A stretch of DNA of 64,000 bases from positions 30,605,562 to 30,669,561 of the forward strand of contig OX328128.1 in NCBI GenBank assembly GCA_946811695.1. Direction: 5' to 3'. The stretch comes from Gonocerus acuteangulatus. Its lineage: Eukaryota; Arthropoda; Insecta; Hemiptera; Coreidae. The translations under genes and the position numbers were made by a program. This document shows, in pieces, positions 21,170 through 34,700 of the stretch. Under the pieces are notes generated by a model that was not told the origin of the DNA, searched no databases, and saw only the letters and a list, made by a program, of their open reading frames with translations. Position 1 is the stretch's first letter, and every line of letters begins with the position of its first letter.

Positions 21170-21282
21170 ATGATGGTGGGGAGCGGAGGGGAGACCATGG
21201 ATTACTATATGAACAAGGACTTCTTTTTAGGATTCTCTCAGTGGGAGATTATCAGCACACCACCGAGTCTCTCAATCTTCTG
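21170..21282 (+). CDS. Unidentified gene, candidate first exon
   Basis: From ATG at 21,170 (in frame with ATG at 21,173 and 21,197) the frame runs through MDYYMNKDFFLGFSQWEIIS to a good donor TG|GTGAGT, ending in phase 2. A clearly homologous stretch is at about 41,774-41,882. I do not recognise the protein. Conservation between copies plus a donor at the same place favours a real exon or an exon-derived duplicate. Confidence 0.4.
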
Positions 21283-21712
21283 GTGAGTAATTAATAATAT
21301 TATAAAATTTTTGATGAGCAGCTCAGACAGAAATGTCCACGTTTAAGACAATTCAAATTTGTGTTTATATACAATGTAATTTTATATATATATATATTTG
21401 CACTTATACATGCATATAATAATATTTATACGCTAGTAATTAGGCAGAGTCTGTTCGCTGTCTAGCAGGCTCAGAAGAGAGAGAAATCATTTTATTCATG
21501 ATATGCTGCCCATTTTCAATGGGTTGCTACCACACAGCTTACTCATCACTCCTAGTAGGAGATTCATCGGTCTTCCACAGAGTCCAAAAATTTGTAATTA
21601 AAAAAAAAACAAAAACAGAAAAATAGCAGATTAGATTTTGATAACAGGTGGTATAAAATGACCTTGTGTAATTTTTCTTATTTTATTTATTTTGTGGTCT
21701 TCGCGTCTATAG

Positions 21713-21837
21713 CGATGAGCCCTTTGTGACATTTCGAAGGTTTAACCAACAGAATCTGCCCATGGTCTCCGATTCTTCGGCGAAATTTCTGCCCAACGAA
21801 TTGTTGCGCTTACGGCTTTTCGTTAACAAACTTCTAG
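21713..21837 (+). CDS. Unidentified gene, candidate second exon
   Basis: Acceptor GCGTCTATAG; its first base completes the codon from the exon at 21,170-21,282 (TG|C = Cys). The frame then reads DEPFVTFRRFNQQNLPMVSD and FLPNELLRLRLFVNKLL to a donor G|GTACAC. Composition looks coding (mixed polarity, no low complexity). No third exon was found and the family is unknown. Confidence 0.4.
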
Positions 21838-24471
21838 GTACACATTTTATAGGTTATCAAACGGGTAATAAAAATAAACCAATTTTTAATGCAATACTTA
21901 CAATTGTTTCCTTCGGCGTACATTAGATTTTTTTATGTATATTTATTTATTCATTTAATGATATTACATTCTGTAAAATAATTACATTTTGTAATGTGCT
22001 TACATGACAGATAAAAAAATAACGAGTGTCTGCACCAGCTGCCCCTTGTCTCCTCGGGTAAGCGAGATAACCAGGGACAGCCGAACTCCATTCCTCAACC
22101 AGCAGCAGTACGAAGTACTGGATCTGGAAAAGGGACGAGAGAACTGCAGACACTCTAGGAGCTTTTGGGGGGAAGATAACCTCCGTTATCACTCCCTTGT
22201 ATTGCTTAAAGCAGATCGCGGGGCCACATCCTGGTCAATCGTCCTGCTGGGGAATAGGGATGGTTTGGAGTGGACATTGACTGGACAGCAGGGTTGGGGT
22301 TTAGGGATAATTTGTGATGAAATTTTGCAAATCGGATGGGGATAAGATCCTGTATTAGACGAGTGTGTGAGGTCTTTATGAAGATTCTTATTGGTTGCGT
22401 AAAAAGGAGCATTGACTATAGTTCGGAGGACTTTGGATTAGAAGCTTTGGAAGAGTTTGATATTCGATGGTTTTGAAGTCTACCATAGGTCTATTCCGTA
22501 AGGTAACGGACTATGTTGACTGCAGCTAGGAGTGGTTATTAAAGGATACTGGGGACGGGATTGTGAATGTTATGAACTGGCTTTTTCATCTGAACTAAGA
22601 GATAAAAAGTTTGATTATGTGAGGAATTAAGAAAGCAATTAAATATTCCGAATACGGTTGAGAAATCATGGTAACTGTATTGTATGGAAACATTCTAAAA
22701 AGTCCTTTGTATCATGAAAATTCCTTCTTCGTGGGTCTAATCTCAATTATGAATTTCCTTAGAAATTTGAGTACACAATAATTACTTAAATATAGATTAT
22801 TTTTTTGTGCACTCATTGCTAATATTAATGGCGAAAGTACAATAAAATTGTTTGTCGTTTCTTAAACGAGCTGTTTAATGACGTGTATTGGTTTATCGTG
22901 AAATTGCAATTAGACTGATATCGGTTTCGGCACAATTAGGGACATTATTAAGGCGAATAATGAGTTTTCTCTATTAATATACAAACGACCAAATTTTATA
23001 ATTACTTTGGTTTTGGGACCAGGAAGATTTTCTTAAAGAAAAAAAAGGCCATCACGCAGGAGATACATAACTAAGCACTTTTTTTCTGCAAGGTCGCCTT
23101 AAAAAAAACTTATAAAAAGTTTATTAAAGTTTATGTCGCATTCCTGAAGCGAAAATGCTTTAATTCGTAAAAGGCCACATGGGCCTAGAAAGCCTAATAC
23201 TATTTACAATTTATTTAAGCTTGGTTTATAATGGAAATTATTTTAATGTCTATTATTATTAACTAATACTTTTAGGGCGGGTCATCTACAGGTTACCACC
23301 CTTTTCTAGCCAGGATATGGCTGATGCCTTTTCTTTTTAGCGCGGTTCCTCCCTCCCTCCAACATGGTTTTTGAAGCGAAATTCGCGCGAAAAAAATCGT
23401 TACGCTTACTTCATAAGCTCGCAAGTACTCGTTTTGTAGGTTTCTTGGCGTAGAAAAACGAATGAAAACATTTTGAAGGCAATAGCTTTAACCGTTTCGA
23501 CCAAAGTGGAAAAATAGTTGTCGAATAATGTTTTTGGTTGGGGTACATAGAATCATGGGATTAAGTTAATATATTTTCTGCGTGTTTAAAATTCATATAA
23601 ACAGAGATGTTTAAATTTTGGTTACGTTTGGAGTTAAGGAAGGAATAGAATAAAATATTTTATTAATAGATATGAAAAGTTTTGGGAACTTCGTTTATTT
23701 ACCTTAATAGCTCGAAAATAGTTGGAAATTTGGTAAGCGGAAGGTGACAATTCGAAAGCTTACCCTAAAAAAAATGTCCCGAGGGAATTTTCGAACATTT
23801 TGAAAAATAAGTCCTTAAAACTTTGAAGTATTTCGTTTATCTTATTTAAACGGTTCTATTTGTCTGCTTTTATTTCTTGGTATTTTTGTAAAATTTAGAA
23901 CGTTTTTTCCTATTTACCTCAATTTTTTTTTTTAAATGCATTGAACAGCGAAATGAGTATTCTATTTTGTTTCACCGCTAGTGACAGGGCTGACCGACCC
24001 GGCTGTGCAGAGATCTACCTGTTCGGGCACTATTCGACTATGCTATGCTTCCCCTCCTCTCCTCTACCTGTGTGAATCCTCTCATAAAATTTCCTCCATT
24101 AAAATGTCAAATTGTAGGAAAGCTTAATTTTATTATTTATTTACTTTTTCTTTTTAGCTCGGAACATTTAGGTGTAATTATATGCTCCAATATATTTTTT
24201 ATAGACTAAATTTTTAATACAATAAATAACATTTTTTTTTTTAAAGATTTTATTCTATATTTTTCACAAAAGATAAAAACCTACCAATAAATACTTCTAT
24301 TCCTTTACTAATGACACTAGGGATATGAACGGAACCGTGCAAAGATAACGCAGTTCCTGCGAGTTGGACTTTGTTAATTTGTATCATATAAGTAATTGTA
24401 AAGACACTGCAATATTAATTTGATGATAAGAAATTTATCTTTATAAACTGTTGTAGACTTGGTGAGGAAGG
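21838..24471. other. Intergenic upstream of first P450
   Basis: Contains an open frame at 22,004-22,345 without recognisable motifs, an inverted SINE tail at 23,275-23,345, and at 24,240-24,375 a dispersed repeat (ACACTAGGGATATGAACGG) also found near 35,880, 40,990 and 62,350. The promoter of the P450 must lie here, but I see no defensible TATA/initiator pair. Confidence 0.5.
23275..23345 (-). mobile_element. SINE tail (inverted)
   Basis: The reverse strand carries the TCCTGGCTAGAAAAGGGTGG plus GTAACCTGTAGATGACCC tail seen at 1.1, 25.5 and 55.8 kb. Confidence 0.6.
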
Positions 24472-24631
24472 ATGTTTCTGTTATTGTTGGGATTCGTACT
24501 TGCTATTGCATGGGTCCTCCACAGGATCAAGAACAAACATGTTATGGAGTGTGCTGCAAAAATTCCAGGCCCAAAGGGATATCCGCTTGTAGGCAACGCT
24601 TTAAGTCTTCTCCACATTCGAAACTCAGAAG
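24472..24631 (+). CDS. P450 copy 1 exon 1
   Basis: ATG in GAAGGATGTTT; encodes the hydrophobic signal anchor and [17 protein letters not shown]; donor G|GTATTT, phase 1. The start aligns with that of copy 2. Confidence 0.93.
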
Positions 24632-26710
24632 GTATTTGAATGTTATATAGTTTATAATGGAGTTCTATAAAAAAAAACAATTTTTTTTGTTACATAAAAT
24701 AATAAATAAATTTAAATTAAATATATTTTTTGTGAATTTTATGTTTTAGTGGTTAATGGAATACTATATAGTAGTTATATATTATATCCATTCATTTTTA
24801 TTTCCTGCCCTTGGAACATCCAGCAACATGCCCCAGTAGATACGCATCGGTGTTGGACATAATTCTATTTATAAATACGACTTCACTTATTTGTAAATGT
24901 GAATATGAATAGGTTGGTATTCATAAGTGTGAATGTAAATTTATTTGTGCTTCACTTATTTGTAAATATGAATATAAATACATTCATATTCATAAGTTTG
25001 AATACAAATTCATTCGTACTTCACTTATTTGTAAATATGAATATAAATACAATTCTACATATAAGTTTGAATATACATTTATTCATAGTTCACTTATTTG
25101 TAAATACGAATATAAATACATTTGTATTTATAAGTTTAAATAAAAATTTATTTGTACTTCTCTTATTTGTAAATACAAACTCTTAATATAAATACATTCA
25201 TATTCATAAGTGTGAATAAAAATTTATTTGTATTTACATTTAAATAAAAGTACATACAATTATAATCACGAATTTCAATGTAAATAGAAATAAATTAACA
25301 AAATAAATTATGAATGTTTGCATATTACCGATAAATTAAAATAGAATTGGAGGCCCGGTGGTCGTAAGTGTTAAGGCGTAAGCACTTAACTCCGTGCCAA
25401 AAGTCGTGGGTTCGATTTCCACTATCGGGTGGCAGATTTTCTAGAAAGCCTTTTTTCTGGGTTCTAGAAAAGGATGGTAACCTATAGATAACCCAGCCCA
25501 AAAAATAATAATAATTTAAATAAATAAATATTAAAATAGAATTGATGACAATTTTGTGTGTATGGATTTAAATTCCATATTTCCATCATTGTGCTAAAAT
25601 ATGTATATAAATTGGGCTTAACAATATTCTTTTTGCATAAAATACAAAATAAACAAAAAGTTTCAAATATTCTTTCTCAATTTTTTCACGTCTTTCTACC
25701 CTTAAAGACATCAATTACATTATGACATTGAGAGATAATCTAACTTCTGAATATACCTTTGGAAAGGTAATTAAATTTTGCAACTTATGTGAGTTTTGGC
25801 AGTTTGCAGACTTTATTTTGCAAGAGAAGTAATTATCGAACATTTTTTGCTAATTAGACTTTTTTTATTAATATAAAATTTTTGAAAAGTTATTGTGTTT
25901 TGAAAAAGACACTTGTGAACATTGAAAGTGCATTAACCTTAACGAAGACTTAATGCTGATTTCAAAAAAGTAATGTAACGTTGAAAAATAACGTGAATTA
26001 GTGGAGAAAATTTGGAGTTTTCCTCAAAAAACGCAGTTTTTTTTTAACAACCTGTATAGTGTATATTATTATCTATTTATTTTTATTCCGTACCTCAGGT
26101 TTTATTTATTGTTGTAACAACAAATGAGTAATTTTAAAAACAATTTACTGGATTCTCTGAGGTAATTTTTTTGTAATGCTAAGATCACTATTGTATGTTT
26201 GGTCGAAAAATAGATTTAAAAATGTTCAATTGCAGAAACCAGACCATGTTTAATTGTAATTGGTCAACAGTTACTTATACGGTTCTTCATTATATTGTGC
26301 TAGGTACAATTTAACTATATAAAAAAAAAACCATATTACTCCAAATTGAATAATTTATTACTCATAATTCTTTTATATTTTATCAATTACAGATATCCTG
26401 GCAGCAATCAAATACATAACCACTGAATACCATGATGAAGGGATTGTCCGTGTTTGGGTCGGCCCGCTCCTTTACATTTACTTGCACGCTCCTAAATATG
26501 TTGAGGTATGTTATATCACACTAGTATTTCTAAAGTGACACAACTCAAAAATTGGCGTTTTTCAGTTATGGCTATGAAAGACATGGCAAATATCTCTTTC
26601 GGAACTGTATGCACCTAGCTTCAAAGCTTGTACACCAGAGGGCACTTGTGTCACTCTTCCTGTCTTAATGCTATCCCCCCTACATAGGCAAGGGTGACAC
26701 ATTTTCAGTT

Positions 26711-26762
<52 letters not shown>

Positions 26763-28660
26763 GAGTAACTTTGCAGATAAAAATGGGTTGTAAAAATAAA
26801 CTAAATCGGTCCATTATGAGGAGGCTTTACTCCAGACCCAAATTACTAATACTGGTCGTAATTTCTGCTGTATTGTAATGAAACGTGGTATATGTCGTGT
26901 GTATCGAATGAGAAAGAAGTATTGTAAAAATGAAACAAATCAGGGTATCGGAAGGGGGTTTACTTTGTACTATACTTGAATAGAATTCACCTGCAAAAAC
27001 GTCGGCAAAGCTGCCTCTAGGGACTCCTCTGTTTTGTTATGACTTTGTGGATTGCAGAGTTCTAACTTCGGACACTAGGTGCGCTCTATATCCTGTTTTA
27101 TTAGTTATCTTTTTACACAGAGACGTTTTTATTATTCAAATTGATCAATAGACAAAAATTTTCAGTTTTGTATATTTATTAAGTTGTGTAGTTCCATGTA
27201 TGCACGGAACTCTGGAAGGAAACTAATTACAAAATTAATAATTGAAACTTTTGCTCATTAGAAATGTAAAAGAGAAGAACTATTCACATTTTATTTTACT
27301 TATATAGGTTATTTTAAGCTAATTATTCAGGAATGCAGTCTACAGAATCCAAATTCTGCGGTTAGTGCTTAGTGATGCAGCTCCTGTTTGTCAAGCTTTT
27401 TAAAACTTTATTTCAGTTTGATTGCAATTGAGGGGCTTGGTGCAAAAAGGAGATAGCTCCAATTTTTACAGTTTTTGGGGAAACCAAAAAAAAAAATCTT
27501 TAAAAAATTCTAAATTGTGTAAAAATATTTTTGTTGTTTTCTTTTAAATTGAATTATTTATATCATTAAATTATTTATATTTCCATCAGGCCCTCGCTGT
27601 TTCACAGTATGCTAGCCGTAAAGGCCCTCTATATACCTTTGTTTTTGGTGACCATTTTGAAGGAATTTTCGTCACTGATGGTAAGTGTAATAAACAGTAA
27701 TTCTCATTAAGAACTACATTTGAAAGGTCCTTATGAAATTATTTTCCTTAATTTATTTAATATATACTAGCTGTTACCCGGCGTGCCATGCTACACCTAC
27801 TTTCTACATATAGAAAAGCCTAAATAAATTAGAAACCAAATAAGTTTTATTAAAATCTAATAACACGAATCTGTAACTGTTTCAAACCTGTGACCTCCCA
27901 ACTCTGAGTCCTAGACGACTTTGACATAACCTATAACACCCCCCGTATCAAGACATACATGAATGCCAAGTTTGGTAAAAATCGGTCTAACGGTGTGGAT
28001 TTTTATAAAAAAAAAACAACAACATCTAACAGACAGCAGCTGGTAGATGTTTTTGACCTTGCCTATGACAATCCCCTGATCAAGACCAACCTGTGTGCCC
28101 AGTTTGATCAAAATCCGTCAAACGGTGTGGGTTTGTATAAAGAACAAACATACAGACAGACATCTGGTAGACGTTTTTGACTTAACCTATGACACTCCCC
28201 AGATTAAGATCTACATGTGTACCGAGTTTAGCCAAAATCGGACGAACGGTGTGGATTTGTATAAGGGACAAACATACAGACAGACAGCTATAAGACGTTT
28301 TTGACTTAGCCTACGACACTCCCCAGATTAAGATCAACATGTGTACCGAGTTTAGTCAAAATCGGACGAACGGTGTGGATTTGTATAAGGGACAAACATA
28401 CAGACAGACAGTTGGTAGACGTTTTTGACTTAGCCTACGACTCTCCCCAGATTTAGATCTACATGTTTACCGAGTTTAGTCAAAATCGGATGAACGGTAT
28501 GGATTTGTATAAGGGACAAACATACAGACAGACAGCTGGTAGAATTTTTTGACCTAGCCTAGGAGATTTCTTGTATCAAGACCTACCACTATTCCAAGTT
28601 TGGTCAAACGGTGTGGATTTGTATAAGGAACAAACAAACAGAAAAACAGACAGACACGTG

Positions 28661-28720
<60 letters not shown>

Positions 28721-31700
28721 TATTTTTTTATTTTTTAAATTAAAATCCATTGGGATGAACCTAAGATTACAGATTGAACTGTTCACTATAATAAACCAGA
28801 TATTCTCATCACCAACAGGCATAATAAGACTGCTGATTTAATTGATATCTTTGTTCAGAATGATGAGAATATCCCAAAAGCATATGCCGAGAAGCTGCGA
28901 AAATATCAAGGCTTTGCCATTGAGTTCTCTACAAGTTAAATTCTTCTAGAGGTACAGCAGTTACCATTTCAGACAATGGTTTGATACGGAATACCACAGT
29001 CAGTGCCACCAAATATCTGAAACTGTCAGAGGAACTCTTAATATTATCCCAGCTAGCAGTTCTGCTCAACACAGCTAGAAACTCTCTAAATGCCTTTTAA
29101 AAATATCTTCCAGTAAGCTGAGACACCCCACCCCATTATAATTATATAATATAATGATATTTCAATATTTTTCTTTCCAGACTTAAAGAAATGGAAAGAA
29201 CTGAAGAAACCTCTAACTAAATTATTGACAAAAAAATTATTAAATGAAGAGCAATACTCAGTTTTTGTCAGAAAGAGCATGGATTTTGCCAACTACATTC
29301 GAGAAGGGAATTGCGGGAAGGAACTGAATCTCTTCCGTGAATCGTGTACCGCTACAGCAGAAATTGTAGGAGGTTGTTTTTTTTTTTGTTTTTTTTTAAT
29401 GCTCTTCTTAAAAAATGTATTTATATTTAAATAAATATGAGATCTTTTTGAACATTTCCTTATATGCTTTAATTCTGAAATGTATACTTTGTTTTAGAAA
29501 CTCACTTAGGTATAACTCTAGATGCATTAAAAAACCCAGGATTTAGACTCATTGAATATTTGTCTAGGTAAGTTAATTTTTAACCCTTTAACGTGGAAAT
29601 TTTGGATTTAGTTTTAATTTATATACTTATTTAGTTTTGGGCATCACATGGGCGTATATAAGGGGGGACTGATGGGCTGCATTATTATTTTTGTTAGTTC
29701 AGAAATAATAATTTTTTGGGGTGTAATAGCGTATTAATTGGCTGACTATTCCAAGTTCTAGATTATTAGTATTCCCCCGCCCCCGAAATACTCCTACACC
29801 CCCCCCCTCAAAAAATTGTTTTCTATACTCGCCCATGGGGCATCACTATAGTGAAGATTTATCATTTGATTTGTATAAAGAGAAATACAAAACATTCCTG
29901 AAAAAACACAAAAATAATGAAAGCACAAGAAAAAATAAATACATAAAGTATTCTTTTAGTAATATATAAAGTATTCTTTTTCTAATCATTAAAAAATGTT
30001 CAATTTACGGGAACTACATCATCTTAGTGCACTTCCATAACTTCTTTTCTCTGCTACCATTTGGAACGCTCGGAATAAGTGCACTTAATATTCGGTAAAA
30101 ACTTTAAAAACCTACTTTTAAGAAATCTTGAAGATAATTGAGATTTAGGCACTATTATGTACCGAAAGCCTGCAGTAGCAAAAATTACTCAGTCAGCCTC
30201 GTGCACTTCTGCTTGGTCATTTGCAAAGCCATTTAACAAACTACACATTACGTGAAACACTATCAAAACTGATCGTCTGTTTTAGAACTAGGGAGGGCTT
30301 TGAGAGGTCAGACAAGGGTGATAAGGTTATAACAGAGGGAATTTTTCCTACAAATTTTACTGCACCAGGAATATAAGCCTTGCTCTTTTCCCTCCAAGTA
30401 CACCATATATTCTAACTGGCAATGTTATCGCTAAAATTGTTTTCAGCCTTAGCTTTGGCTATTTGTTGATAAATATTAAACTCTATGTCCCTTGGCTGAC
30501 CTGTCAAAGCTCTCCCTTGTCCTAAACGAGACATCAGTCTTTATAGTTTTCCTTATAGAGCGTAGTTCATTAAACACTTTGTAAATGACCGAACAGAATG
30601 GAATATTTCTCTCGGAAATTTTCGCATGCGCCATTGAACTTTTCTGTTTTTTGTCTATCTGAACAGGCTAAATTTGCTCCTATGCAAGATTACACCATTG
30701 AACAATTTAAAGACAATTCATTTGGATACAGGTAACACATTCTTGATAAATCATTTGGAGACTTCACTCTTAGCTCTCTATCCATTTGTTATTCTCTTAA
30801 AAATATCCAATTGCTAGGTTGAATTCCATTCTAAAGTAAGCATTAGGAGTTTTTCTACGAAGAGTTAGTATCATTTGAAAACAAAATCAGTTTGTTGTCC
30901 ATTCTCAATCACACTCGAATAAGCAGTACCTCATATTTCTGATAAGGAAATACAATACACCCATGAAACAGAAACAGCGTGTTCTAAAATGATTACACAT
31001 AAATCCAAAATAGGATTTTGCTCTTTTAACCACAGAAGCACTGAAGATAAAAATGCAGCCCACAAAAGCATACTCTGGATGCAATATGGATAGAACAAGA
31101 TAAAACTGTTGTGGAGATGTTCTTAGTACATTTATTTATCCTTTAGAAATTAGGTAGTTTGTTTATTTGTTTTTAAAGTAGAAAATTATACTCTATCTTT
31201 CTACAGAACAACCACCTATTTTATCCAAAATGCAACAAAGAATTACTTCCGCAAGTTAGTGAGAATGAGGCCGAATATTCCAAAAGATGTCGAAGAGAGC
31301 ATAAGAGAACTTAAAGATTATTATCGATGGGTAAGTTAATTTAAATCATTTAATCCACCCCCGCCCCCTTTAATTAAGATGATCCTCCCCCCCCCCATTT
31401 CTATTTCTTTTTTGCACTATTTTTTTCATCTTGGCACTCTCTTCATTCTTATTAAAAATTATTTAATAATTGCAAAACGATTAAAATCAGAGTCACCAGA
31501 TTAATGTACATTAAAAAGTACAGTGCAGTGTTCAGAATATTGAAATGAGTTAAAGATACCAAAACTGGATTATAACGTTACAAGGGTAAATTTGTACCAC
31601 AAATTTTCATTAAACTTCTAATACAAGGGCAATTATAATGTTATATTTTCAAAGTTAAGTTTAAAAGGGGGCGGGCTTTGCTCAGTAATAGAGCACTGGA

Positions 31701-34700
31701 CTCATATGCTGGAGGACCTGAGTTCAAATCCCGAGCAAGCACTAAAGATTTTTTCTTCTTGTGTCATTGTTCATGGGTTGAATTCGGCCTCCCTGACCGT
31801 CCCTAGGCCAACCCAATCTTTATTTAATTTATTAATGGGTATCTTGGTGCTAATGACTCTAGCAGTCGAAGCAGCAAAAGGGAAAATCAGGAGGCTGGAG
31901 CATAGTACTGACCACACTATCTCCCTAGTGTGCAGTATGGTCATGAATCAGATACCTCTACAGTATCTGCCCCTCAGGGCCCTCGTGGCCGGTTACGGGA
32001 CTGATTTTTTTTATTTTTAAGTTTAAAAGGTTCACCATTAGCCTAAATATATTTCTTGTAGCATTAAATAGTGTCAAAATGACTATAAATTAGGAAAAAT
32101 CACAATTAAAAGGTGGTATGAAGTTACCGATGCTCTTGGGGTAACATTGTAACCGTGCCTATTTCACTAACCAACAATGAATATGTTTCAGGCTTAAAAA
32201 TATCCAATTATTATGTATCCCCCCCCTTAGTTCAAAAATCACCTTGAAAATGACCAATTAGCTCTTGTTTTCAAGATACAGTAACATGTCACTTTTTACA
32301 TGCTCAACTTTCACTTTTTTGAGAAATTTAGTTTTTGGATGTTGGTACACCTGTTAACTAAAACCAAACATTGTACAGCTATTTTGAGGTTATATACATG
32401 AAAGAGACATTAAAACCCTCCTCCACTCAATCAAATATGCTGAACACAAGTGGAAAATCTGTGGTGATCTAAAGGTCATCGCTATACTTTTAGGAATGCA
32501 ACTGGGGTATACTAAATACTGCTGCTTTTTATGTTTGTGGGACAGTAGGGATAGGAAATCACATTACATTGAAACAGACTGGCCTGCAAGAAATCTTGGC
32601 CCTAGTGAAAAAAATGTTGTTGCTCTGCCTCTCGTCGACCCGAAAGATATATTTCTTCCACCACTACATATAAAACTCGGTTTGATGAAAAACTTTGTCA
32701 AAGGCATGAACAAAGAAGGAGAGGCCTTTAGATATTTGAGGGGAAAATTCTTAAGTGATGCAAAAGTTAAGGAAGGTGTTTTTGTTGGGCCACGAATTCG
32801 GGAGCTTGTGAAGGATCCTGCATTTGACAGAGTTTTGAAGGGGAAAGAAAAGGAAGCTTGGAATGCATTCAAGGGAGTTATTAAAGGTTTTTTGGGGAAG
32901 AAAAGAGAAGATAACTATGTTGAGTTGGTGAGGATACTTCTACAAAAATATCATGAACTTGGATGCAACATGTCTCTCAAAATTCATTTTCTCCACTCTC
33001 AACTAGACTTTTTCCCTCCTCGTTGTAGTGCGGTGAGTGATGTACACGGTGAGAGATTCCATCAGGATATTTCTGTAATGGAACAAATATATAAGGGCCG
33101 TTGGAATGAATGAATGCTTGCAGATTACTGTTAGTGCGTGTGTAGGGATGCTCCACAACTCAACTACAAGAGACAGGCCAAAAGACAAATGAAATCCATG
33201 TGATAGTAATAATATCCAACCTGCCAAGTATTCTGTCATTAATTTTCAACTCTTAAAAAAATTTAACTACTATTTAATAAATCCAAATTAATTTATAATG
33301 TTTATAAACTTATGATTTAAAATTTACAGATTTGCCTCAATTTGTTAACATTATATATTTTGACCCATGGTGTATCACAGAAACTAGAGCTAATAAAATC
33401 TTATTCATTGTCATTTTCGTTTTTTTCAACCCAAAATTAGTAAGATTTGACTCATGAAGTGAAGGAAACATTACAAAAATATTTTTTTTTTGGCAGTGTT
33501 TCCTATATAAAATAATTGCATCTTTTGTCTGAAATGACTGGGAGAACTTTAGATCATTTAAACATCCCTTAAAGGCATGTAATAATCATAATAATTTATC
33601 AATACATTTTTTAGTCAGCTATTAGGATTCAAATTTTTAGTAGAACAATGTTTGACGACATCGCCTCATTTAAGCAACGAGTTTTATCTATATCTAAATG
33701 TAATTTAGAGCAATATATGTAGAGGTAGTGCCTCTAGTTCAAAATTATTCTAAACGGCATAAAGTTAACCCAATTGACTGAATATGGTAGGATCAAGAAC
33801 GGAAATCCAAAATGATTTATATAAAATTACATGAATAAACAGAAATTAAATTTTACGTAATAAGTTAAAATTGATGATTAGAAGTAATTAAAGTTGATCA
33901 ACGATTATGTGCAAGTAAAATTAAATTCAGGAAAAAAGTTTGATTTTCAGATAATGTTTTCTTTGAAGAAAATATACTTCTTATTTTATTAATGTACCAA
34001 TTTATTTTTAAATTTCAGACTCTTAATGAGAGAAAGAAAAAAGCAGGCGATAATATTGGAGGTAAATTATAATATATAAATTTATTTTTTATTTATAACT
34101 GAAGTTTAGAATAGTTGGAGTCCCTCTATTTCAATACCTATTGCAGACTTTTTTTCTACAATAGGCGTTTCTACAATTTTATTCTGTTCCAACCACTTTT
34201 TTTTATCAGGGAACATGCTTTAGCCGTGGCCTAACTGCCTAAAATATCACACAGGATTCGAATGAAAAGGGAACCTCAAAGTAGCGTACTCACTTCCATT
34301 TCACTCTCTGCTCACTTGTAGTTCACTTCCTGCTCACTTGTAGTTCACTTCCTGCTCACATCGATAGGCTGAGTTTTTCAATTAAGCATAAAGATTTAGG
34401 ATTTATCACAAATGTGTCTTAGGCAACTATTAACTGTTGTTTTACTGCTGCCTTAGCACATACCTTGGTGGTCACCCATCCAGGTACAGGCCAAGCCCGA
34501 ACATAACATCGTTGATCAACCGGAACCTGTGTATTCGGCGTGGCACGGCCATAGAATATTATTATTATTTTTGCAAACAAAGATTAATAAGACAAAGTGG
34601 AAATGTTAGCATATTTAAATGAGGAAAATTTTAATAACGTATTACCTATTAAACAACACTTTTTTTTTTTTTTTCTGTTTAAGGACCAGAGTATTATCCC

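Larger units (their letters stand above)
24632..26392 (+). other. P450 copy 1 intron 1
   Basis: Holds an AT-rich minisatellite (24,870-25,230) and a SINE (25,348-25,530); the rest is AT-rich. Confidence 0.6.
27681..29180 (+). other. P450 copy 1 intron 3
   Basis: Filled by a tandem-repeat element (27,768-28,660), an (AT)n tract (28,664-28,716) and a LINE coding fragment (28,732-29,100). Confidence 0.75.
29568..31206 (+). other. P450 copy 1 intron 5
   Basis: Holds a 191-bp hAT-type MITE (29,647-29,837) and a long-TIR MITE (about 30,250-30,675). Confidence 0.65.
31331..34018 (+). other. P450 copy 1 intron 6
   Basis: Holds a tRNA-derived SINE (31,668-32,025) and a transposon-derived ORF relic (32,388-33,203). 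The rest is AT-rich with nothing recognised. Confidence 0.7.

Noticed and set aside
22004..22345. Open frame of 113 codons as a third exon of the unidentified gene
   Set aside because: No good acceptor in the right phase, and the composition looks like transposon-derived sequence.
27905..28640. CRISPR-like array
   Set aside because: The units are imperfect tandem copies without unique spacers, in an animal genome; it is a transposon-internal tandem repeat.
31676..31745. tRNA gene near 31.7 kb
   Set aside because: Good A and B boxes, but it is the head of a SINE with a 280-bp body and no terminator.
34461..34550. Functional 5S rRNA gene
   Set aside because: The 3' third is missing and the middle is diverged.
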